From Chromatiales bacterium (lineage in GTDB: Bacteria > Pseudomonadota > Gammaproteobacteria > UBA6429 > Thiohalophilaceae), in contig JALTJZ010000062.1 of NCBI GenBank assembly GCA_027076325.1, positions 1 through 36,724 of the forward strand: 36,724 nucleotides of DNA, given 5' to 3'. Position numbers and translations under genes: made by a program. Shown here in pieces: positions 17,029 to 27,413 of this stretch (position 1 is its first letter; each line of letters opens with the position of its first letter). The notes under the pieces were generated by a model. The model did not search any database. It worked only from the letters and a program-made list of their open reading frames with translations, and had not been told where the DNA came from.

Positions 17029-18141
17029 CTAATCTGCATCACCAATCTGTGATTTCAGCAATAGTGATTTCAGCAAGAACATCCCTTGAGTTACGATAGT
17101 ATCACCTTGTTTCAAGCCACTTTTAATTTCAATCCAGTCACCACGAATTTTACCTGTTTCCACTAATTGCAAATGTGTTTCCTTTCCTTCTACTTTAAAA
17201 ATCACCTGGTCACTGTGCAATAAAGTAACTGCTGATTTTGGAACAGCTATGACCTTGCTACTCTCTAATGTCTGCAAAGCAACCTTCACAAATTGACCTG
17301 GACGCAATAACCCCTGTATATTTTCAACTTCAACACGAATAGGTAAGGTACGAGTTGTTTCATCAATGCGGCGATGAATCTGTACCACCTGACCATTTAG
17401 CCATTTATCATTACCTGTATAAATACGTGCCAATGTACCTATATTGATACCACTCACATCTTCTGGGTTAATACGTGTTTCAACCCAAAGCAGAGACTCA
17501 TCAATAATATCCATTAGTAATTGCCCTGGCTCCACCACCTGACCTAACACAAACTGATCACTGACAACTGTTCCATTCTGCGAACTCAATAAAACAAACA
17601 TGCCAGTCGCTTTTGATGCATCGCCCTGCTTTAACAGAGCTTTAATTTGTGCATCGGTCATACCATAAGCCAAAGTCTTGGCATAAGCCTGCTGGCGATT
17701 CACCTGAGCCTTAATATAGCGTCGCTCAGACACAACCTTGCGCCCCAGTTTTTTTACCCGCTGCCATTCACGGTCAGAAATCAGTAGTTCGCTTTGAGCC
17801 TCAGCCATTTTTACACTCGACAAGGTTAATAATTTTTGTCCTTTCTTAACCACATCCCCCATACGTGCATGGCGTTTTATCACCTGAGATCTTATACGAC
17901 TTGTCACCTGTGAGCTTTTATAAACATTCACCCTGACTTCGCCTGGTGCAGTAATATCCTCAGTTAATTTGCGCATACTTACTATCGACGTAACAATACC
18001 CTTTGCCAGACGTTGCTCAGCCGTCATTTCAGGAATACCCTGCTTTTCTTCATTTACTTCTTCGGCGAAAGCATGATTACTAAGCAATAAAAAAAAGAGT
18101 AACAAAATTCGATATATCATATGAGATTGCCGGGGTGTCAT
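17029..18141 (-). CDS. RND efflux periplasmic adaptor subunit
   Basis: About 370 residues. A signal peptide (hydrophobic I-L-L-L-F-F-L-L-L-S-N-H-A-F-A) is followed by the barrel-sandwich lipoyl-like halves, an alpha hairpin (about 125-180), the beta-barrel and a membrane-proximal domain (I-A-V-P-K-S-A-V). This is the CusB/CzcB membrane-fusion protein that links the RND pump to the outer-membrane channel. I chose ATG 18141, with GGAG nine bases upstream, rather than TTG 18156, which overlaps that site. Cotranscribed with the pump gene. Methionine-rich copper sites of CusB are not evident. Confidence 0.9.
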   Translation of the reverse strand: MTPRQSHMIYRILLLFFLLLSNHAFAEEVNEEKQGIPEMTAEQRLAKGIVTSIVSMRKLTEDITAPGEVRVNVYKSSQVTSRIRSQVIKRHARMGDVVKKGQKLLTLSSVKMAEAQSELLISDREWQRVKKLGRKVVSERRYIKAQVNRQQAYAKTLAYGMTDAQIKALLKQGDASKATGMFVLLSSQNGTVVSDQFVLGQVVEPGQLLMDIIDESLLWVETRINPEDVSGINIGTLARIYTGNDKWLNGQVVQIHRRIDETTRTLPIRVEVENIQGLLRPGQFVKVALQTLESSKVIAVPKSAVTLLHSDQVIFKVEGKETHLQLVETGKIRGDWIEIKSGLKQGDTIVTQGMFLLKSLLLKSQIGDAD

Positions 18142-18253
18142 AATTATTTGCTCCAAAGTGTTATCTTCTTTGTTAGTGGTAAGCTATATCATGGCTGTTC
18201 ACAAATTCAATAGCAGCTTTAATTAAAAATAGTTGCAGAATAATAAATTATAT

Positions 18254-18442
18254 TTAACTCTTCTCTTGCTTGTCGTCTTTTAAATATAAAACAAACACTT
18301 TTAATTCCTTATCTAATACTGTAAGTATGGATAGGATAATACCAATCTGCCGTTCTTCCAGTAACGTTTCAATGCCAGCATTAGTCACAAACCTGGCAGG
18401 GGCTAATCCCACAACTTCAACAGTATGCCACAGTGGTGGCAT
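18254..18442 (-). CDS. Small unknown reading frame, possible continuation of a frameshifted zinc-ribbon protein
   Basis: 62 codons, with the C-terminal part G-I-E-T-L-L-E-E-R-Q-I-G-I-I-L-S-I-L-T-V-L-D-K-E and a Lys/Asp-rich tail. Its ATG lies inside the short frame at 18403-18486 in a different reading frame. There is no ribosome-binding site. A single-base shift in the overlap (18403-18442) would join the two into one protein of about 77 residues with a Cys4 ribbon followed by this helical part. Either a frameshifted pseudogene, a recoded gene, or chance. Confidence 0.4.
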   Translation of the reverse strand: MPPLWHTVEVVGLAPARFVTNAGIETLLEERQIGIILSILTVLDKELKVFVLYLKDDKQEKS

Positions 18443-18486
18443 GTGCTTTGAGTACTACCTAACCTACCACAACTTAGGCAACCCAT
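18403..18486 (-). CDS. Very short zinc-ribbon-like frame coupled to the ArsR gene
   Basis: 27 codons starting at an ATG that overlaps the arsR-like stop as TAATG. It reads M-G-C-L-S-C-G-R-L-G-S-T-Q-S-T-C-H-H-C-G and ends at TAG. Two C-x2-C-G knuckles spaced by 10 residues are a zinc-ribbon pattern, and coupling to the preceding stop is typical of real genes. The abrupt stop soon after the ribbon suggests a frameshift into the frame at 18254-18442. Confidence 0.4.
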   Translation of the reverse strand: MGCLSCGRLGSTQSTCHHCGILLKLWD

Positions 18487-18887
18487 TATTTAGCTCTTAC
18501 CTTTAAATTATCAGATAAAACGCCTATATGGCAGCGTCCATCATCACGTAGCGCCATGCGGTTTTTAAAATGCTGAAGATCGGCACTGTATGTAGCGTCT
18601 GGATCGGGCAACGAATACACTAAATTATAGAGTTGTTGTAGATAGGCCGGATCGGTTGTTAATCGGTGATATACCCAGCGGCCATCTTTCTGAGCGGTCA
18701 ATAACCCCGCCTGGCGCAGTACTTTAAGATGTCTGGAAAGATTATATTGCGCTTCAAATAACGTATCGACTAGTTCACACAGACAAATTTCCTCACCTGT
18801 CATAACAAGTAAACGAATAATACGCAGACGGGTGCTATCAGACAGGGCTTTAAACAGGGTTTCTGGCTGAACAGCTAAAACATGCAT
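18486..18887 (-). CDS. ArsR/SmtB-family metal-responsive repressor
   Basis: About 133 residues from ATG 18887. The winged-helix core is seen in L-F-K-A-L-S-D-S-T-R-L-R-I-I-R-L-L, and recognition helix Q-Y-N-L-S-R-H-L-K-V-L-R-Q-A-G-L-L, then wing D-G-R-W-V-Y-H. E-I-C-L-C-E-L in helix 3 resembles the ArsR E-L-C-V-C-D-L metal site, and a further C-H lies in the tail (G-R-C-H-I-G-V). Such proteins release DNA on binding arsenite, cadmium, zinc or similar. The start overlaps a long palindrome that is probably its operator. It heads the efflux cluster downstream on the same strand. Confidence 0.9.
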   Translation of the reverse strand: MHVLAVQPETLFKALSDSTRLRIIRLLVMTGEEICLCELVDTLFEAQYNLSRHLKVLRQAGLLTAQKDGRWVYHRLTTDPAYLQQLYNLVYSLPDPDATYSADLQHFKNRMALRDDGRCHIGVLSDNLKVRAK

Positions 18888-18915
18888 AATTGCATGATAA
18901 TGCAACTATGTATGT
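18880..18915 (-). promoter_or_regulatory. Palindromic operator overlapping the ArsR-family start
   Basis: Two 16-base arms (18880-18895 and 18900-18915) around a 4-base centre are complementary in 14 of 16 positions, with an uninterrupted TTGCAT/ATGCAA core. ArsR/SmtB proteins bind palindromes of this size. The site covers the ATG at 18887 and the likely ribosome-binding region, so binding would block transcription or translation of the repressor itself and of the efflux genes if cotranscribed. Confidence 0.65.
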
Positions 18916-19127
18916 TTTAGCAAGCCGAAATGTACTCTTTTATCCATAAAACCACACAACACGCCAGGGACTATTGATCTTTCAGATGTCAGGCTAATTT
19001 TGATAAAATTATAACCATGACACGACCATTTTTACGTATCAATACGCATTATTGGCAGTAAAAATAACGCCGGCAGGGCTAAAATTAGCCAGAATCAGGC
19101 AATAGGTGAAAGATCATAATTTCAGGC

Positions 19128-19152
19128 AAAAAAAGACCCGCAAAAGCGGGTC
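19128..19152 (-). terminator. Intrinsic terminator of the rpsO-pnp transcript
   Basis: A perfect 7-bp GACCCGC/GCGGGTC stem with a 4-base loop is followed on the minus strand by seven T (complement of A 19128-19134). On the + strand it also has a five-T tail, so it could act in both directions. It lies 27 bases beyond the pnp stop. The rest of the 18916-19178 gap shows nothing further I can support. Confidence 0.9.
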
Positions 19153-19178
19153 TTTTTCAGTGTAGGCTATTTAGCAAT

Positions 19179-21263
19179 TCAAGCTTCCGCCGCAACCGCT
19201 TTCATACTTAAGCGAATTCGACCTTGCTTGTCGATTTCGAGTACTTTTACCTTAACCACTTCACCTTCCGTTAACTCATCGCTCACTTTCTCGACACGCT
19301 CTTCACTGATTTGCGAAACATGCACCAGGCCATCTTTGCCTGGCAAAATAGTCACAAAAGCGCCAAAGTCCATCAGCTTGGCAACTTTGCCTTCGTAGAT
19401 TTTACCCACTTCAACTTCAGCAGTGATTTGCTCAACCATGCGCTTGGCTTCTTCAGCCGCTGCACCGTCAGTCGAGGCAATTTTTACAATACCGTCGTCG
19501 GTAATATCAACACTGGTACCGGTTTGTTCGGTAATAGAGCGGATTGTTGCCCCCCCTTTACCAATCACATCACGAATTTTATCCGGATTAATTTTAAAGG
19601 TAACATAACGCGGGGCATGTTCAGACATTTCTACGCTAGGCTCTGAAATTACTTTATTCATTTCACCTAAAATAAACAAACGCCCTTCTTTCGCCTGGTC
19701 TAAGGCAATTTCCATAATTTCTTTGGTAATACCTTCGATTTTAATATCCATTTGTAAGGCGGTAATACCGTCTTTACTGCCGGCCACTTTAAAGTCCATA
19801 TCACCAAGGTGATCTTCGTCACCCAAAATATCAGACAAAATGGCAAATTTATCACCTTCCTTGATTAAGCCCATTGCAATACCTGCAACCGGCGCTTTAA
19901 CCGGCACACCTGCATCCATCATCGAAAGGCTGGCACCACAAACCGATGCCATCGAGCTGGAACCGTTTGATTCAGTAATTTCAGAAACTACGCGTAGTGA
20001 ATACGGGAAGTCTTCCATATCCGGCATAATCGCCAATACGCCACGCTTGGCTAAGCGGCCATGGCCAATTTCACGACGACCGGGTGAACCGGTACGCCCT
20101 GTTTCACCCACACTGAATGGAGGGAAATTGTACTGGAACATAAAGGGTTCGCGGTAGCTGCCTTCTAAGGCGTCAATCACTTGTGAATCACGTTCGGTGC
20201 CTAAAGTTGTAACAACAATAGACTGCGTTTCACCACGGGTAAATAACGCTGAGCCGTGTGCACGAGGCAAAATACCGGTCTTAACTGTGATCGGACGAAC
20301 GGTGCGTGTATCACGACCATCAATACGGGGTTGACCTTCTAAAATCTGACTACGAACGATACGCTTTTCAAGTGATTCCATTGCATCACGCACATCTTCT
20401 TCAGTATAAGCGTCGTCGGCTGTCAATTTTTCAATCGCTGCTGTACGTACTTTCGATAACGCGTCGTAGCGATCCAGTTTTTCTTTAATCTGGTAGCCGG
20501 CTTTAAAACCCGCTTCGCATTCAGCTGCAACAACCGCAGCAACAGCTTCATTCTTTTCTTCAGGTGCCCAGTCCCATGCCACTGTACCGGCCATTTTTGC
20601 AAACTCTTTAATGCCTGCAATAACAGGTTGGAACGCATCGTGACCAAAGGTTACCGCACCAAGCATAACTTCTTCAGATAATAAATCCGCTTCTGATTCC
20701 ACCATTAACACCGCAGATTCTGTACCGGCGACCACAAGATTCAGGTCTGACTCCGGGATAAGCGATGTGGCCGGGTTTAGAATGTATTCACCATCTTTAT
20801 AGCCAACACGTGCGCAACCGACAGGGCCATTAAATGGTGCCCCGGTTAAGGTGAGTGCGGCGGATGCACCAATTAAAGCCAGCATGTCTGGCTCAACTTC
20901 CGGGTCACGCGACATAACGGTTGCAATAACCTGAACTTCGTTGGTAAAGCCTTCCGGAAAAAGAGGGCGGATCGGGCGGTCAATTAAACGGGAGGTAAGT
21001 GTTTCATGTTCGCTTGGGCGGGCTTCACGTTTAAGGAAACCACCGGGGATACGACCCACTGCATAGGTTTTTTCGGTGTAATTAACGGTTAATGGAAAAA
21101 AATCACGGCCAGGTGTAGCGGATTTTTCTGCAACAGCGGTAACGAGTAATTTCGTATCACCCATGCTAATAAAGACAGCACCCGTTGCCTGACGTGCAAC
21201 TTCACCTGTTTCCAGCGTTAGAGTATGTTCACCAAATTTAAATTCATGTTTTGCAGGAGTCAT
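19179..21263 (-). CDS. pnp: Polyribonucleotide nucleotidyltransferase (PNPase)
   Basis: 694 residues, full length. Two RNase PH domains (about 10-230 and 310-545) are separated by an all-helical linker; a KH domain follows with [10 protein letters not shown] (about 560-570), then an S1 domain (about 620-690, [16 protein letters not shown]). PNPase degrades RNA 3' to 5' using phosphate, in the degradosome. GAGGA precedes the ATG. It lies downstream of rpsO, with a leader hairpin in between as in E. coli, where PNPase with RNase III controls its own mRNA. Confidence 0.98.
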   Translation of the reverse strand: MTPAKHEFKFGEHTLTLETGEVARQATGAVFISMGDTKLLVTAVAEKSATPGRDFFPLTVNYTEKTYAVGRIPGGFLKREARPSEHETLTSRLIDRPIRPLFPEGFTNEVQVIATVMSRDPEVEPDMLALIGASAALTLTGAPFNGPVGCARVGYKDGEYILNPATSLIPESDLNLVVAGTESAVLMVESEADLLSEEVMLGAVTFGHDAFQPVIAGIKEFAKMAGTVAWDWAPEEKNEAVAAVVAAECEAGFKAGYQIKEKLDRYDALSKVRTAAIEKLTADDAYTEEDVRDAMESLEKRIVRSQILEGQPRIDGRDTRTVRPITVKTGILPRAHGSALFTRGETQSIVVTTLGTERDSQVIDALEGSYREPFMFQYNFPPFSVGETGRTGSPGRREIGHGRLAKRGVLAIMPDMEDFPYSLRVVSEITESNGSSSMASVCGASLSMMDAGVPVKAPVAGIAMGLIKEGDKFAILSDILGDEDHLGDMDFKVAGSKDGITALQMDIKIEGITKEIMEIALDQAKEGRLFILGEMNKVISEPSVEMSEHAPRYVTFKINPDKIRDVIGKGGATIRSITEQTGTSVDITDDGIVKIASTDGAAAEEAKRMVEQITAEVEVGKIYEGKVAKLMDFGAFVTILPGKDGLVHVSQISEERVEKVSDELTEGEVVKVKVLEIDKQGRIRLSMKAVAAEA

Positions 21264-21304
21264 CGAGTATCCTCGTTTCTTGTTTTATTGCTAGCGGTAT
21301 GCAC

Positions 21305-21324
21305 TCCGGCAGAGAGCTGCCGGA
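21305..21324 (-). ncRNA. Leader stem-loop between rpsO and pnp
   Basis: TCCGGCA and TGCCGGA form a 7-bp stem with a 6-base loop in the 129-base rpsO-pnp gap. There is no U-run after it on the minus strand, so it is more likely an RNA-processing or autoregulatory hairpin than a terminator. The comparison is with the RNase III-cleaved pnp leader of E. coli; sequence homology is not claimed. Confidence 0.5.
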
Positions 21325-21392
21325 TATAAAATTGTATTTGTTATTTATTATTGACCTAAACCATTAAGATAGCAGCCAACTTATTCCCTGTG

Positions 21393-21662
21393 TTACTTAC
21401 GTAAACCTAAAGAAGTAATTAAATCGCGGTAACGTTGTAAATCCTTGTTTTTCAGATAATCTAACAACTTACGACGTTGGCTAACCATGCGTAATAAACC
21501 CTGACGCGAGTGATGGTCATGGATATGTTCTTTAAAATGACCGGACAGATCATTGATACGATTTGACAGTAAAGCTACCTGAACCTCAGGTGAGCCGGTG
21601 TCGCCCTCTGAGCGAGCGTATTTACTAACAATGTTGGCCTTTTCTTCAGCGCCTAAGGACAT
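21393..21662 (-). CDS. rpsO: Small ribosomal subunit protein S15
   Basis: 89 residues starting [12 protein letters not shown]. The S15 signature is visible: [23 protein letters not shown] and [11 protein letters not shown]. It binds 16S rRNA in the platform and can repress its own mRNA. AGGAG lies six bases before ATG 21662; a GTG directly upstream is less likely. It has its own promoter candidate upstream. Confidence 0.97.
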   Translation of the reverse strand: MSLGAEEKANIVSKYARSEGDTGSPEVQVALLSNRINDLSGHFKEHIHDHHSRQGLLRMVSQRRKLLDYLKNKDLQRYRDLITSLGLRK

Positions 21663-21711
21663 CACAAACTCCTGTTATTACACAAAAAATGTTACAAAAT
21701 TAAAGGCGCGT

Positions 21712-21741
21712 ATTGTACCTGCGCGCAGTAGTCTGACACAA
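21712..21741 (-). promoter_or_regulatory. Candidate rpsO promoter
   Basis: On the minus strand TTGTGT (21736-21741), an 18-base spacer and TACAAT (21712-21717) lie about 50 bases before the rpsO ATG, between truB and rpsO. An internal promoter at this place is common. Motif match only. Confidence 0.5.
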
Positions 21742-21824
21742 GCAAAATCCGGCCTTTTATGCTAATAATCGACTAAATTCGACTATTTTCGATGATTTAA
21801 TCTGTTCTCACCCGTTTAGACCTG

Positions 21825-22739
21825 CTAAAGGTTCACCAGACGTTTTGGCGCAACGCGTCCGTCTTCCAGAATATGCCCAATACCGATAAAATCATCTGGT
21901 TTTTCGCCCATTAAACGCACCCAGCCATTGCTGGGTGCCTTGGGAACCAGAACCGGCTGCCCCTGGCGCACATAATAGGCGGAGTTATCGGACAGGTTAA
22001 TTTCAGGCCAATCAGCCAATGCGGTGTGCATGGGAATTAAAAGGCCATCCAGGGCATCCCAGCCTTCTTCAGCCAGTGCTGTTAGCTTGTCCAGACTGAC
22101 CGCCTGGTTAATATCAAAGGGGCCAGCAGCGACACGCCTTAATGATTTTAAGTGTGCACCACACTCCAGTATCTCGCCTAAATCTTCAACCAGGGTACGA
22201 ATATATGTTCCCTTGGAACAGTGAACAAAAAACACCAGCTCGTCTTTATCAAAGCTCAGCTTTTTAAGTTCAAATATTGAGACATTGCGGGCTTTACGTT
22301 CAACCTCGATGCCCTGCCGCGCTAACTCATATAACGGTTTGCCGTTTAACTTCAGGGCGGAATGCATTGGAGGGATTTGAGAAATTTCACCCCGAAAAGA
22401 ATCCAGTACCATTTCAATGGTATTATCCGACAAAACAGGCACTGATCGTGTTTGTGTAATCTCACCTTCGGCATCCGCTGTATTGGTGCATACACCTAAT
22501 TTAGCCACGCCCTGGTATTTTTTATCTGCATCTAAAAGATAGCTGGTTATCTTGGTCGCTTCACCTAAACAGATGGGCAACAATCCCGTTGCCAACGGAT
22601 CCAGACTGCCAGTATGGCCTGCCTTCTGTGCATTAAATAACCGTTTCACCTGTTGCAGTGCTGCATTCGATGAAATACCGGTCGGCTTGTCTAATAAAAT
22701 AATGCCATGCACCGCACGGCCTTTACGTCTACGTGCCAT
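21825..22739 (-). CDS. truB: tRNA pseudouridine(55) synthase TruB
   Basis: 304 residues. The catalytic aspartate sits in G-H-T-G-S-L-D-P-L-A-T-G-L-L-P (near residue 45), and the second motif K-G-T-Y-I-R-T-L appears near 178. TruB makes pseudouridine 55 in the T-loop of tRNAs. The C-terminal part carries a PUA-like region (Y-Y-V-R-Q-G-Q-P-V). The ATG overlaps the rbfA stop by one base, so the two are coupled. Confidence 0.96.
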   Translation of the reverse strand: MARRRKGRAVHGIILLDKPTGISSNAALQQVKRLFNAQKAGHTGSLDPLATGLLPICLGEATKITSYLLDADKKYQGVAKLGVCTNTADAEGEITQTRSVPVLSDNTIEMVLDSFRGEISQIPPMHSALKLNGKPLYELARQGIEVERKARNVSIFELKKLSFDKDELVFFVHCSKGTYIRTLVEDLGEILECGAHLKSLRRVAAGPFDINQAVSLDKLTALAEEGWDALDGLLIPMHTALADWPEINLSDNSAYYVRQGQPVLVPKAPSNGWVRLMGEKPDDFIGIGHILEDGRVAPKRLVNL

Positions 22740-23152
22740 TAATCTTTACCACGCCCAGCATTTTCTTCTGTGTTATTCTCATCGCCTGCCTGTTTTGCCT
22801 TGTCCGCTTCGATCGCATCATCAATTAAGTTGCTAAGGCTGGCGCCATAAGCAATACTTTTGTCATAAACAAACCTTAGATTGGGTACAATTCTTAATGA
22901 CATTCTTTTCGCCAATTGCTTACGCATAAAACCACTGGCTTTAGTTAAAGCTTGCTGCACATTGTCAATATCCAGCGAATCGTCTAATAAAGTAAAAAAT
23001 ACTTTTGCATAAGCTAAATCATTTGCAACCTCTACGGCAGAAATGGTTAATAACTTAAAACGAGGATCTCTGGATTCACTGTGAAGCATCTCAGCAATTT
23101 CTCGCTGAATTTGTTCACCAACTCGACGGGCACGACTAAAATCTTTTGGCAT
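22739..23152 (-). CDS. rbfA: 30S ribosome-binding factor A
   Basis: 137 residues with the KH-type RbfA fold: R-A-R-R-V-G-E-Q-I-Q-R-E-I-A-E-M-L at the start, D-L-A-Y-A-K-V-F-F-T in the middle and L-R-I-V-P-N-L-R-F-V-Y-D near 110. RbfA aids late 16S rRNA maturation. The last 25 residues are an acidic, Glu/Asn-rich tail. It lies 46 bases after infB. Confidence 0.95.
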   Translation of the reverse strand: MPKDFSRARRVGEQIQREIAEMLHSESRDPRFKLLTISAVEVANDLAYAKVFFTLLDDSLDIDNVQQALTKASGFMRKQLAKRMSLRIVPNLRFVYDKSIAYGASLSNLIDDAIEADKAKQAGDENNTEENAGRGKD

Positions 23153-23198
23153 AGGGGCTTAAATATTAAAAATTAGTAAGATAGAACGTTATAGAAAA

Positions 23199-25748
23199 TT
23201 AAAGTTCACGTTTCACTACAACACGCTCAAACACTTCGATTTGATCGCCTTCTTTTACATCATTGTAATTTTTAACGCCGATACCACACTCGGTACCTTG
23301 CTTCACTTCATTTACATCATCTTTAAAACGACGCAGTGATTCAAGCTCACCTTCATAGATAACCACATTGTCACGCAATACCCGAATAGGGTTGTTACGT
23401 TTAATCGTGCCCTCAACAACCATGCAACCGGCAATTGCGCCAAATTTGGGTGAACGGAATACATCACGCACTTCAGCTAAACCACTGATTTCTTCTTTGA
23501 ATTCCGGCGCCAACATACCTGTCATGGCACTTTTAACTTCATCGATTAAATCATAAATAACGCTGTAGTAACGTAAATCAATTTCTTCTTCGTCTAAGAT
23601 GCGTTTTGCAACCGCATCTGCGCGCACATTAAAACCGACCACAATCGCATTAGAAGCAACGGCCAAATTTGCATCGGACTCATTAATACCACCAACACCG
23701 CTGGCAATGATTTTGACTTTAACTTCATCCGTCGATAGTTTTAACAACGCATCCACTATCGCTTCAACCGAACCCTGTACATCGGCTTTAAGTACAATAT
23801 TCACGGTGCTCACATCACCTTCTTCCATCTGTGAGAACATATTTTCAAGCTTAGCTGCTTGCTGCCGAGCAAGCTTCACTTCACGCGATTTACTTTGTCG
23901 GAACACCGCCACTTCTCGCGCCTTGCGCTCATTTTCGACCACCGTGGCTTCATCACCGGCTGACGGTGTACCGGACAAGCCTAATACTTCAACCGGCATA
24001 GACGGGCCAGCACTTTCAAGTGACTCGCCTTTGTCATTGATAATCGCACGTACACGACCGTACTCTAAACCAGCCAGTAAAATATCACCTTTGTTCAACG
24101 TGCCGCGCTGTACTAAAATGGTTGCCACCGGCCCACGACCTTTATCCAGACGTGCTTCAACAACAACACCACGAGCAACACCTTTTACAACGGCTTTAAG
24201 CTCCAGCATTTCAGCCTGTAATACGATGGCTTCCAGCAATTCATCAACACCTTCGCCGGTATGCGCAGAAACATTAAGCATAATAGTATCGCCACCCCAG
24301 TCTTCCGGAATAACATCATTTTGCGATAACTCGTTCTTCACCCGCTCAGGATCCGCTTCGGGTTTGTCCATTTTATTAATGGCAACAATAATCGGCACTT
24401 CAGCAGCGCGTGCATGCTGAATGGCTTCTTTAGTTTGTGGCATAACACCATCATCGGCTGCAACGACCAGAACAACAATATCTGTTGATTTTGCACCGCG
24501 TGAACGCATCGCGGTAAAGGCAGCATGTCCCGGTGTATCCAGAAAGGTAATGTCACCCGTTTTAGTGTGCACGTTATAAGCACCGATATGCTGGGTAATG
24601 CCACCAGCTTCACCAGACGTTATTTTTGTTTTACGGATATAATCAAGCAGTGATGTTTTACCATGATCGACATGCCCCATAATCGTTACAACCGGCGAAC
24701 GCTTAACAGCATCACCCGCATCTTCTGTTTCTAAAATTTGCTCTTCAATCGCATCATCATTAATAAGTTTAACGCTGTGCCCCATTTCTTCGACAACAAT
24801 CGTGGCTGTCTCCTGATCTAGCACCTGGTTGATAGTTACCATTGACCCCAGGTTCATCATAGCTTTGATCACTTCGGCGGCTTTAACCGACATTTTTTGC
24901 GCCAAATTGGCAACGGTAATCGTTTCAGGCAACTCAACCTCATACACAACGGGATTAACCGGCTTCTGGAAGCCATGTTCTCCACCATCAGATTTTGTGG
25001 TACTGCGAGATGTTTTCTGTTTACGTTTTCTTTTACCAGCTCCATCGCTTGCAACATGTAATTCTTTACGACCATATTTTGTTTTACGATGATCAGCGCC
25101 ATCTCTACCACCCTGATCTTTTTCTTTAGCCGGTTTTTCCCGTTTAACTTTTACTTCAGTCGTTCCATCTGTTTTTTTCGCTGCCACCTCGGCTTCTGCT
25201 TGCAGTTCTGCAGCCTGTTTTTCTACTTCCAGCTTTGCTTCTTCTTCACGTTTTTGCTTCTCTGCTTCGCGTTTCTGCTTTTCCTCTTCTGCTGCCAAAC
25301 GTGATGATAACTGCTCTTGTTTCAGACGTTTGTTTGCTTCATGCTGTTTTTTCTGTTCGGCTTCGAGTTTCTCACGTTGTGCCTGAACTTCTGCAAGTTT
25401 GTCAATGCTTGATTCGTCAGATTCTACTGATGCTCGCTTCGCATAGGTGCGTTTTTTGCGTACCTCAACTGTTACAGATTTTGCTGTTTTATTACGTGAC
25501 CCTGTCTGTTTAAGCTCGGAAGTTGAACGCCGGCTTAAAGTAATTTTTGCAGCTTTAGATTTTTCTGCTTTTTCAGCTTCTTTTCCATGTTTAGTGCGTA
25601 AAAAAGTAAGCAATTCCATTTTTTCTGCATCACTAACCATCGCGTCAGCATCCGAAATTTTAATGCCGGCATCTTTAAATTGTTCAAGCAGTTTATCAAT
25701 GCTTATTCCAACTACTTCAGCAAATTGTTTGACAGTTACATCAGCCAT
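23199..25748 (-). CDS. infB: Translation initiation factor IF-2
   Basis: 849 residues. An IF2_N domain (1-50) is followed by a long Lys/Glu-rich linker (about 60-240) and a second IF2_N-like module, then the GTPase: G358-H-V-D-H-G-K-T365 (P-loop), D-T-P-G-H (switch II), N-K-M-D, and domains II to IV ending in [13 protein letters not shown]-2 brings initiator tRNA to the 30S subunit. AAGG precedes the ATG. Alternative internal starts are known in E. coli and are not resolved here. Confidence 0.98.
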   Translation of the reverse strand: MADVTVKQFAEVVGISIDKLLEQFKDAGIKISDADAMVSDAEKMELLTFLRTKHGKEAEKAEKSKAAKITLSRRSTSELKQTGSRNKTAKSVTVEVRKKRTYAKRASVESDESSIDKLAEVQAQREKLEAEQKKQHEANKRLKQEQLSSRLAAEEEKQKREAEKQKREEEAKLEVEKQAAELQAEAEVAAKKTDGTTEVKVKREKPAKEKDQGGRDGADHRKTKYGRKELHVASDGAGKRKRKQKTSRSTTKSDGGEHGFQKPVNPVVYEVELPETITVANLAQKMSVKAAEVIKAMMNLGSMVTINQVLDQETATIVVEEMGHSVKLINDDAIEEQILETEDAGDAVKRSPVVTIMGHVDHGKTSLLDYIRKTKITSGEAGGITQHIGAYNVHTKTGDITFLDTPGHAAFTAMRSRGAKSTDIVVLVVAADDGVMPQTKEAIQHARAAEVPIIVAINKMDKPEADPERVKNELSQNDVIPEDWGGDTIMLNVSAHTGEGVDELLEAIVLQAEMLELKAVVKGVARGVVVEARLDKGRGPVATILVQRGTLNKGDILLAGLEYGRVRAIINDKGESLESAGPSMPVEVLGLSGTPSAGDEATVVENERKAREVAVFRQSKSREVKLARQQAAKLENMFSQMEEGDVSTVNIVLKADVQGSVEAIVDALLKLSTDEVKVKIIASGVGGINESDANLAVASNAIVVGFNVRADAVAKRILDEEEIDLRYYSVIYDLIDEVKSAMTGMLAPEFKEEISGLAEVRDVFRSPKFGAIAGCMVVEGTIKRNNPIRVLRDNVVIYEGELESLRRFKDDVNEVKQGTECGIGVKNYNDVKEGDQIEVFERVVVKREL

Positions 25749-25855
25749 GTATTTTTTACCTTAATTAACGATTCTTTCTCTAGATTCAGTACTAAAATTT
25801 AAATCAATACCAAATAATATTCAGCAAAACGATTACCGCACTATCACAAATAAAA

Positions 25856-27355
25856 CTATGATTCGTTTTGCTCTGCTTCTTCAAACCAGGGTTTGCGTGC
25901 TGTCATTATTAATTGTGCAGCAAGCTCTTCATCCATTTCATCAACTACCATTAATTCATCAACCGATTGTTCGGCTAAGTCTTCCATGGTCACTACACCT
26001 TGCTTTGCCAATTTATAAGCAAGTGGTAGTTCCATTCCTTCCATCTCTTTCAGGTCGTCGGCTGGTTCAACACTTAAATCTTCTTCTTTGGATATTGCAC
26101 GCGTTAAAAGAACGTCATTAGCCCGCCCGCGTAATTCATTGATCATATCATCATCAAATTCTTCAATTTCCTGCATTTCCTCAACGGGCACATATGCTAT
26201 CTCATCAATGGTTGAAAAACCTTCCTGCGCAAGAATAACAGCGACTTCTTCATCAACATCTAATTGAGCCATGAATAGTTTCTGGATACGTTCTGCTTCT
26301 GCTTCACCTTTCTCTTCCGCATCAGTTTCTGACATAACATTTAAAGTCCAGCCTGTTAACTCACTCGCCAGCTTAACATTCTGGCCACCACGACCAATCG
26401 CCTGCGATAACTGTTCTTCGGCAACAGCAATGTCCATCGACTCTGAATCTTCATCAACAACAATCGATAATACTTCTGCCGGTGACATCGCATTAATCAC
26501 AAACTGCGCCTGATTCTCGTCCCACAAAACAATATCAATTCGCTCACCAGCAAGTTCATTTGAAACCGCCTGCACGCGTGAACCACGCATACCCACACAG
26601 GCACCCACCGGATCAATGCGTGCCTCGGTACTGTGAACAGCAATTTTTGCACGTGAACCCGGGTCACGTGAAGCGCCAATCAGTTCTATTAAACCTTCAC
26701 CAATTTCAGGCACTTCAATCTTGAACAGTTCAATTAAAAATTCGGGTGCTGTTCGACTAACAAATAGCTGTGGCCCACGAACTTCTTTATTTATTTCCTT
26801 TAAATAACCACGAATGCGGTCACCAGGCCGTACAGATTCCCGTGGTATCATCTCCTCACGTGGAATAATGGCATCGGCATTGGCACCCAAATCAAGGTAA
26901 ACATTACCACGCTCAACACGTTTAACCACGCCCATGACTAATTCACCAATTCGATCTTCGTACTGCTCTACAACCTGAGCCCGTTCCGCTTCACGTACTT
27001 TTTGGACAATAACCTGTTTTGCTGTTTGCGCTGCAATACGACCAAACTCCACAGATTCAATTTGCTCTTCAATGTAATCACCTTCCTGAAGATTTTCATC
27101 ATCGAACTTAGCTGCACTTAATGTATATTCCCTTTCAGTTTGCTCAACAGCATCGTCGGCAACAATCAACCAGCGTCGAAAAGTATCGTAAGCGCCCGTT
27201 TCTCTGTCAATATCCACTCGTACGTCAATATCGGCTTCATAACGCTTTTTCGTTGCCATGGCGAGCGCCGCTTCGATTGCTTCAAAAATAATTTCTTTGT
27301 CAACGCCTTTTTCATTTGAAACAGCATCTACAACCATTAAAATTTCTTTATTCAT
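25856..27355 (-). CDS. nusA: Transcription termination/antitermination factor NusA
   Basis: 499 residues from ATG 27355 ([16 protein letters not shown]), chosen over an upstream in-frame start because AGGA lies seven bases before and the family starts there. Domains: N-terminal polymerase-binding, S1 (about 130-200), two KH domains (V-G-M-R-G-S-R-V near 260, and I-G-R-G-G-Q-N-V near 330), and two acidic C-terminal repeats with helix-hairpin-helix character. NusA acts on RNA polymerase pausing, intrinsic termination and rRNA antitermination. Confidence 0.97.
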   Translation of the reverse strand: MNKEILMVVDAVSNEKGVDKEIIFEAIEAALAMATKKRYEADIDVRVDIDRETGAYDTFRRWLIVADDAVEQTEREYTLSAAKFDDENLQEGDYIEEQIESVEFGRIAAQTAKQVIVQKVREAERAQVVEQYEDRIGELVMGVVKRVERGNVYLDLGANADAIIPREEMIPRESVRPGDRIRGYLKEINKEVRGPQLFVSRTAPEFLIELFKIEVPEIGEGLIELIGASRDPGSRAKIAVHSTEARIDPVGACVGMRGSRVQAVSNELAGERIDIVLWDENQAQFVINAMSPAEVLSIVVDEDSESMDIAVAEEQLSQAIGRGGQNVKLASELTGWTLNVMSETDAEEKGEAEAERIQKLFMAQLDVDEEVAVILAQEGFSTIDEIAYVPVEEMQEIEEFDDDMINELRGRANDVLLTRAISKEEDLSVEPADDLKEMEGMELPLAYKLAKQGVVTMEDLAEQSVDELMVVDEMDEELAAQLIMTARKPWFEEAEQNES

Positions 27356-27413
27356 TACCTTGTCCTGAGTAGTTATCACACTTCAACAATACTATTAATT
27401 ACACTCGGCCGAC

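Noticed and set aside
18976-19115. 9-bp inverted repeat GATCTTTCA/TGAAAGATC
   Set aside because: The arms are 122 bases apart with no gene context; likely chance.
23599-24420. Long Ser/Thr-rich open frame opposite infB
   Set aside because: Shadow of infB; composition is that of an antisense frame.
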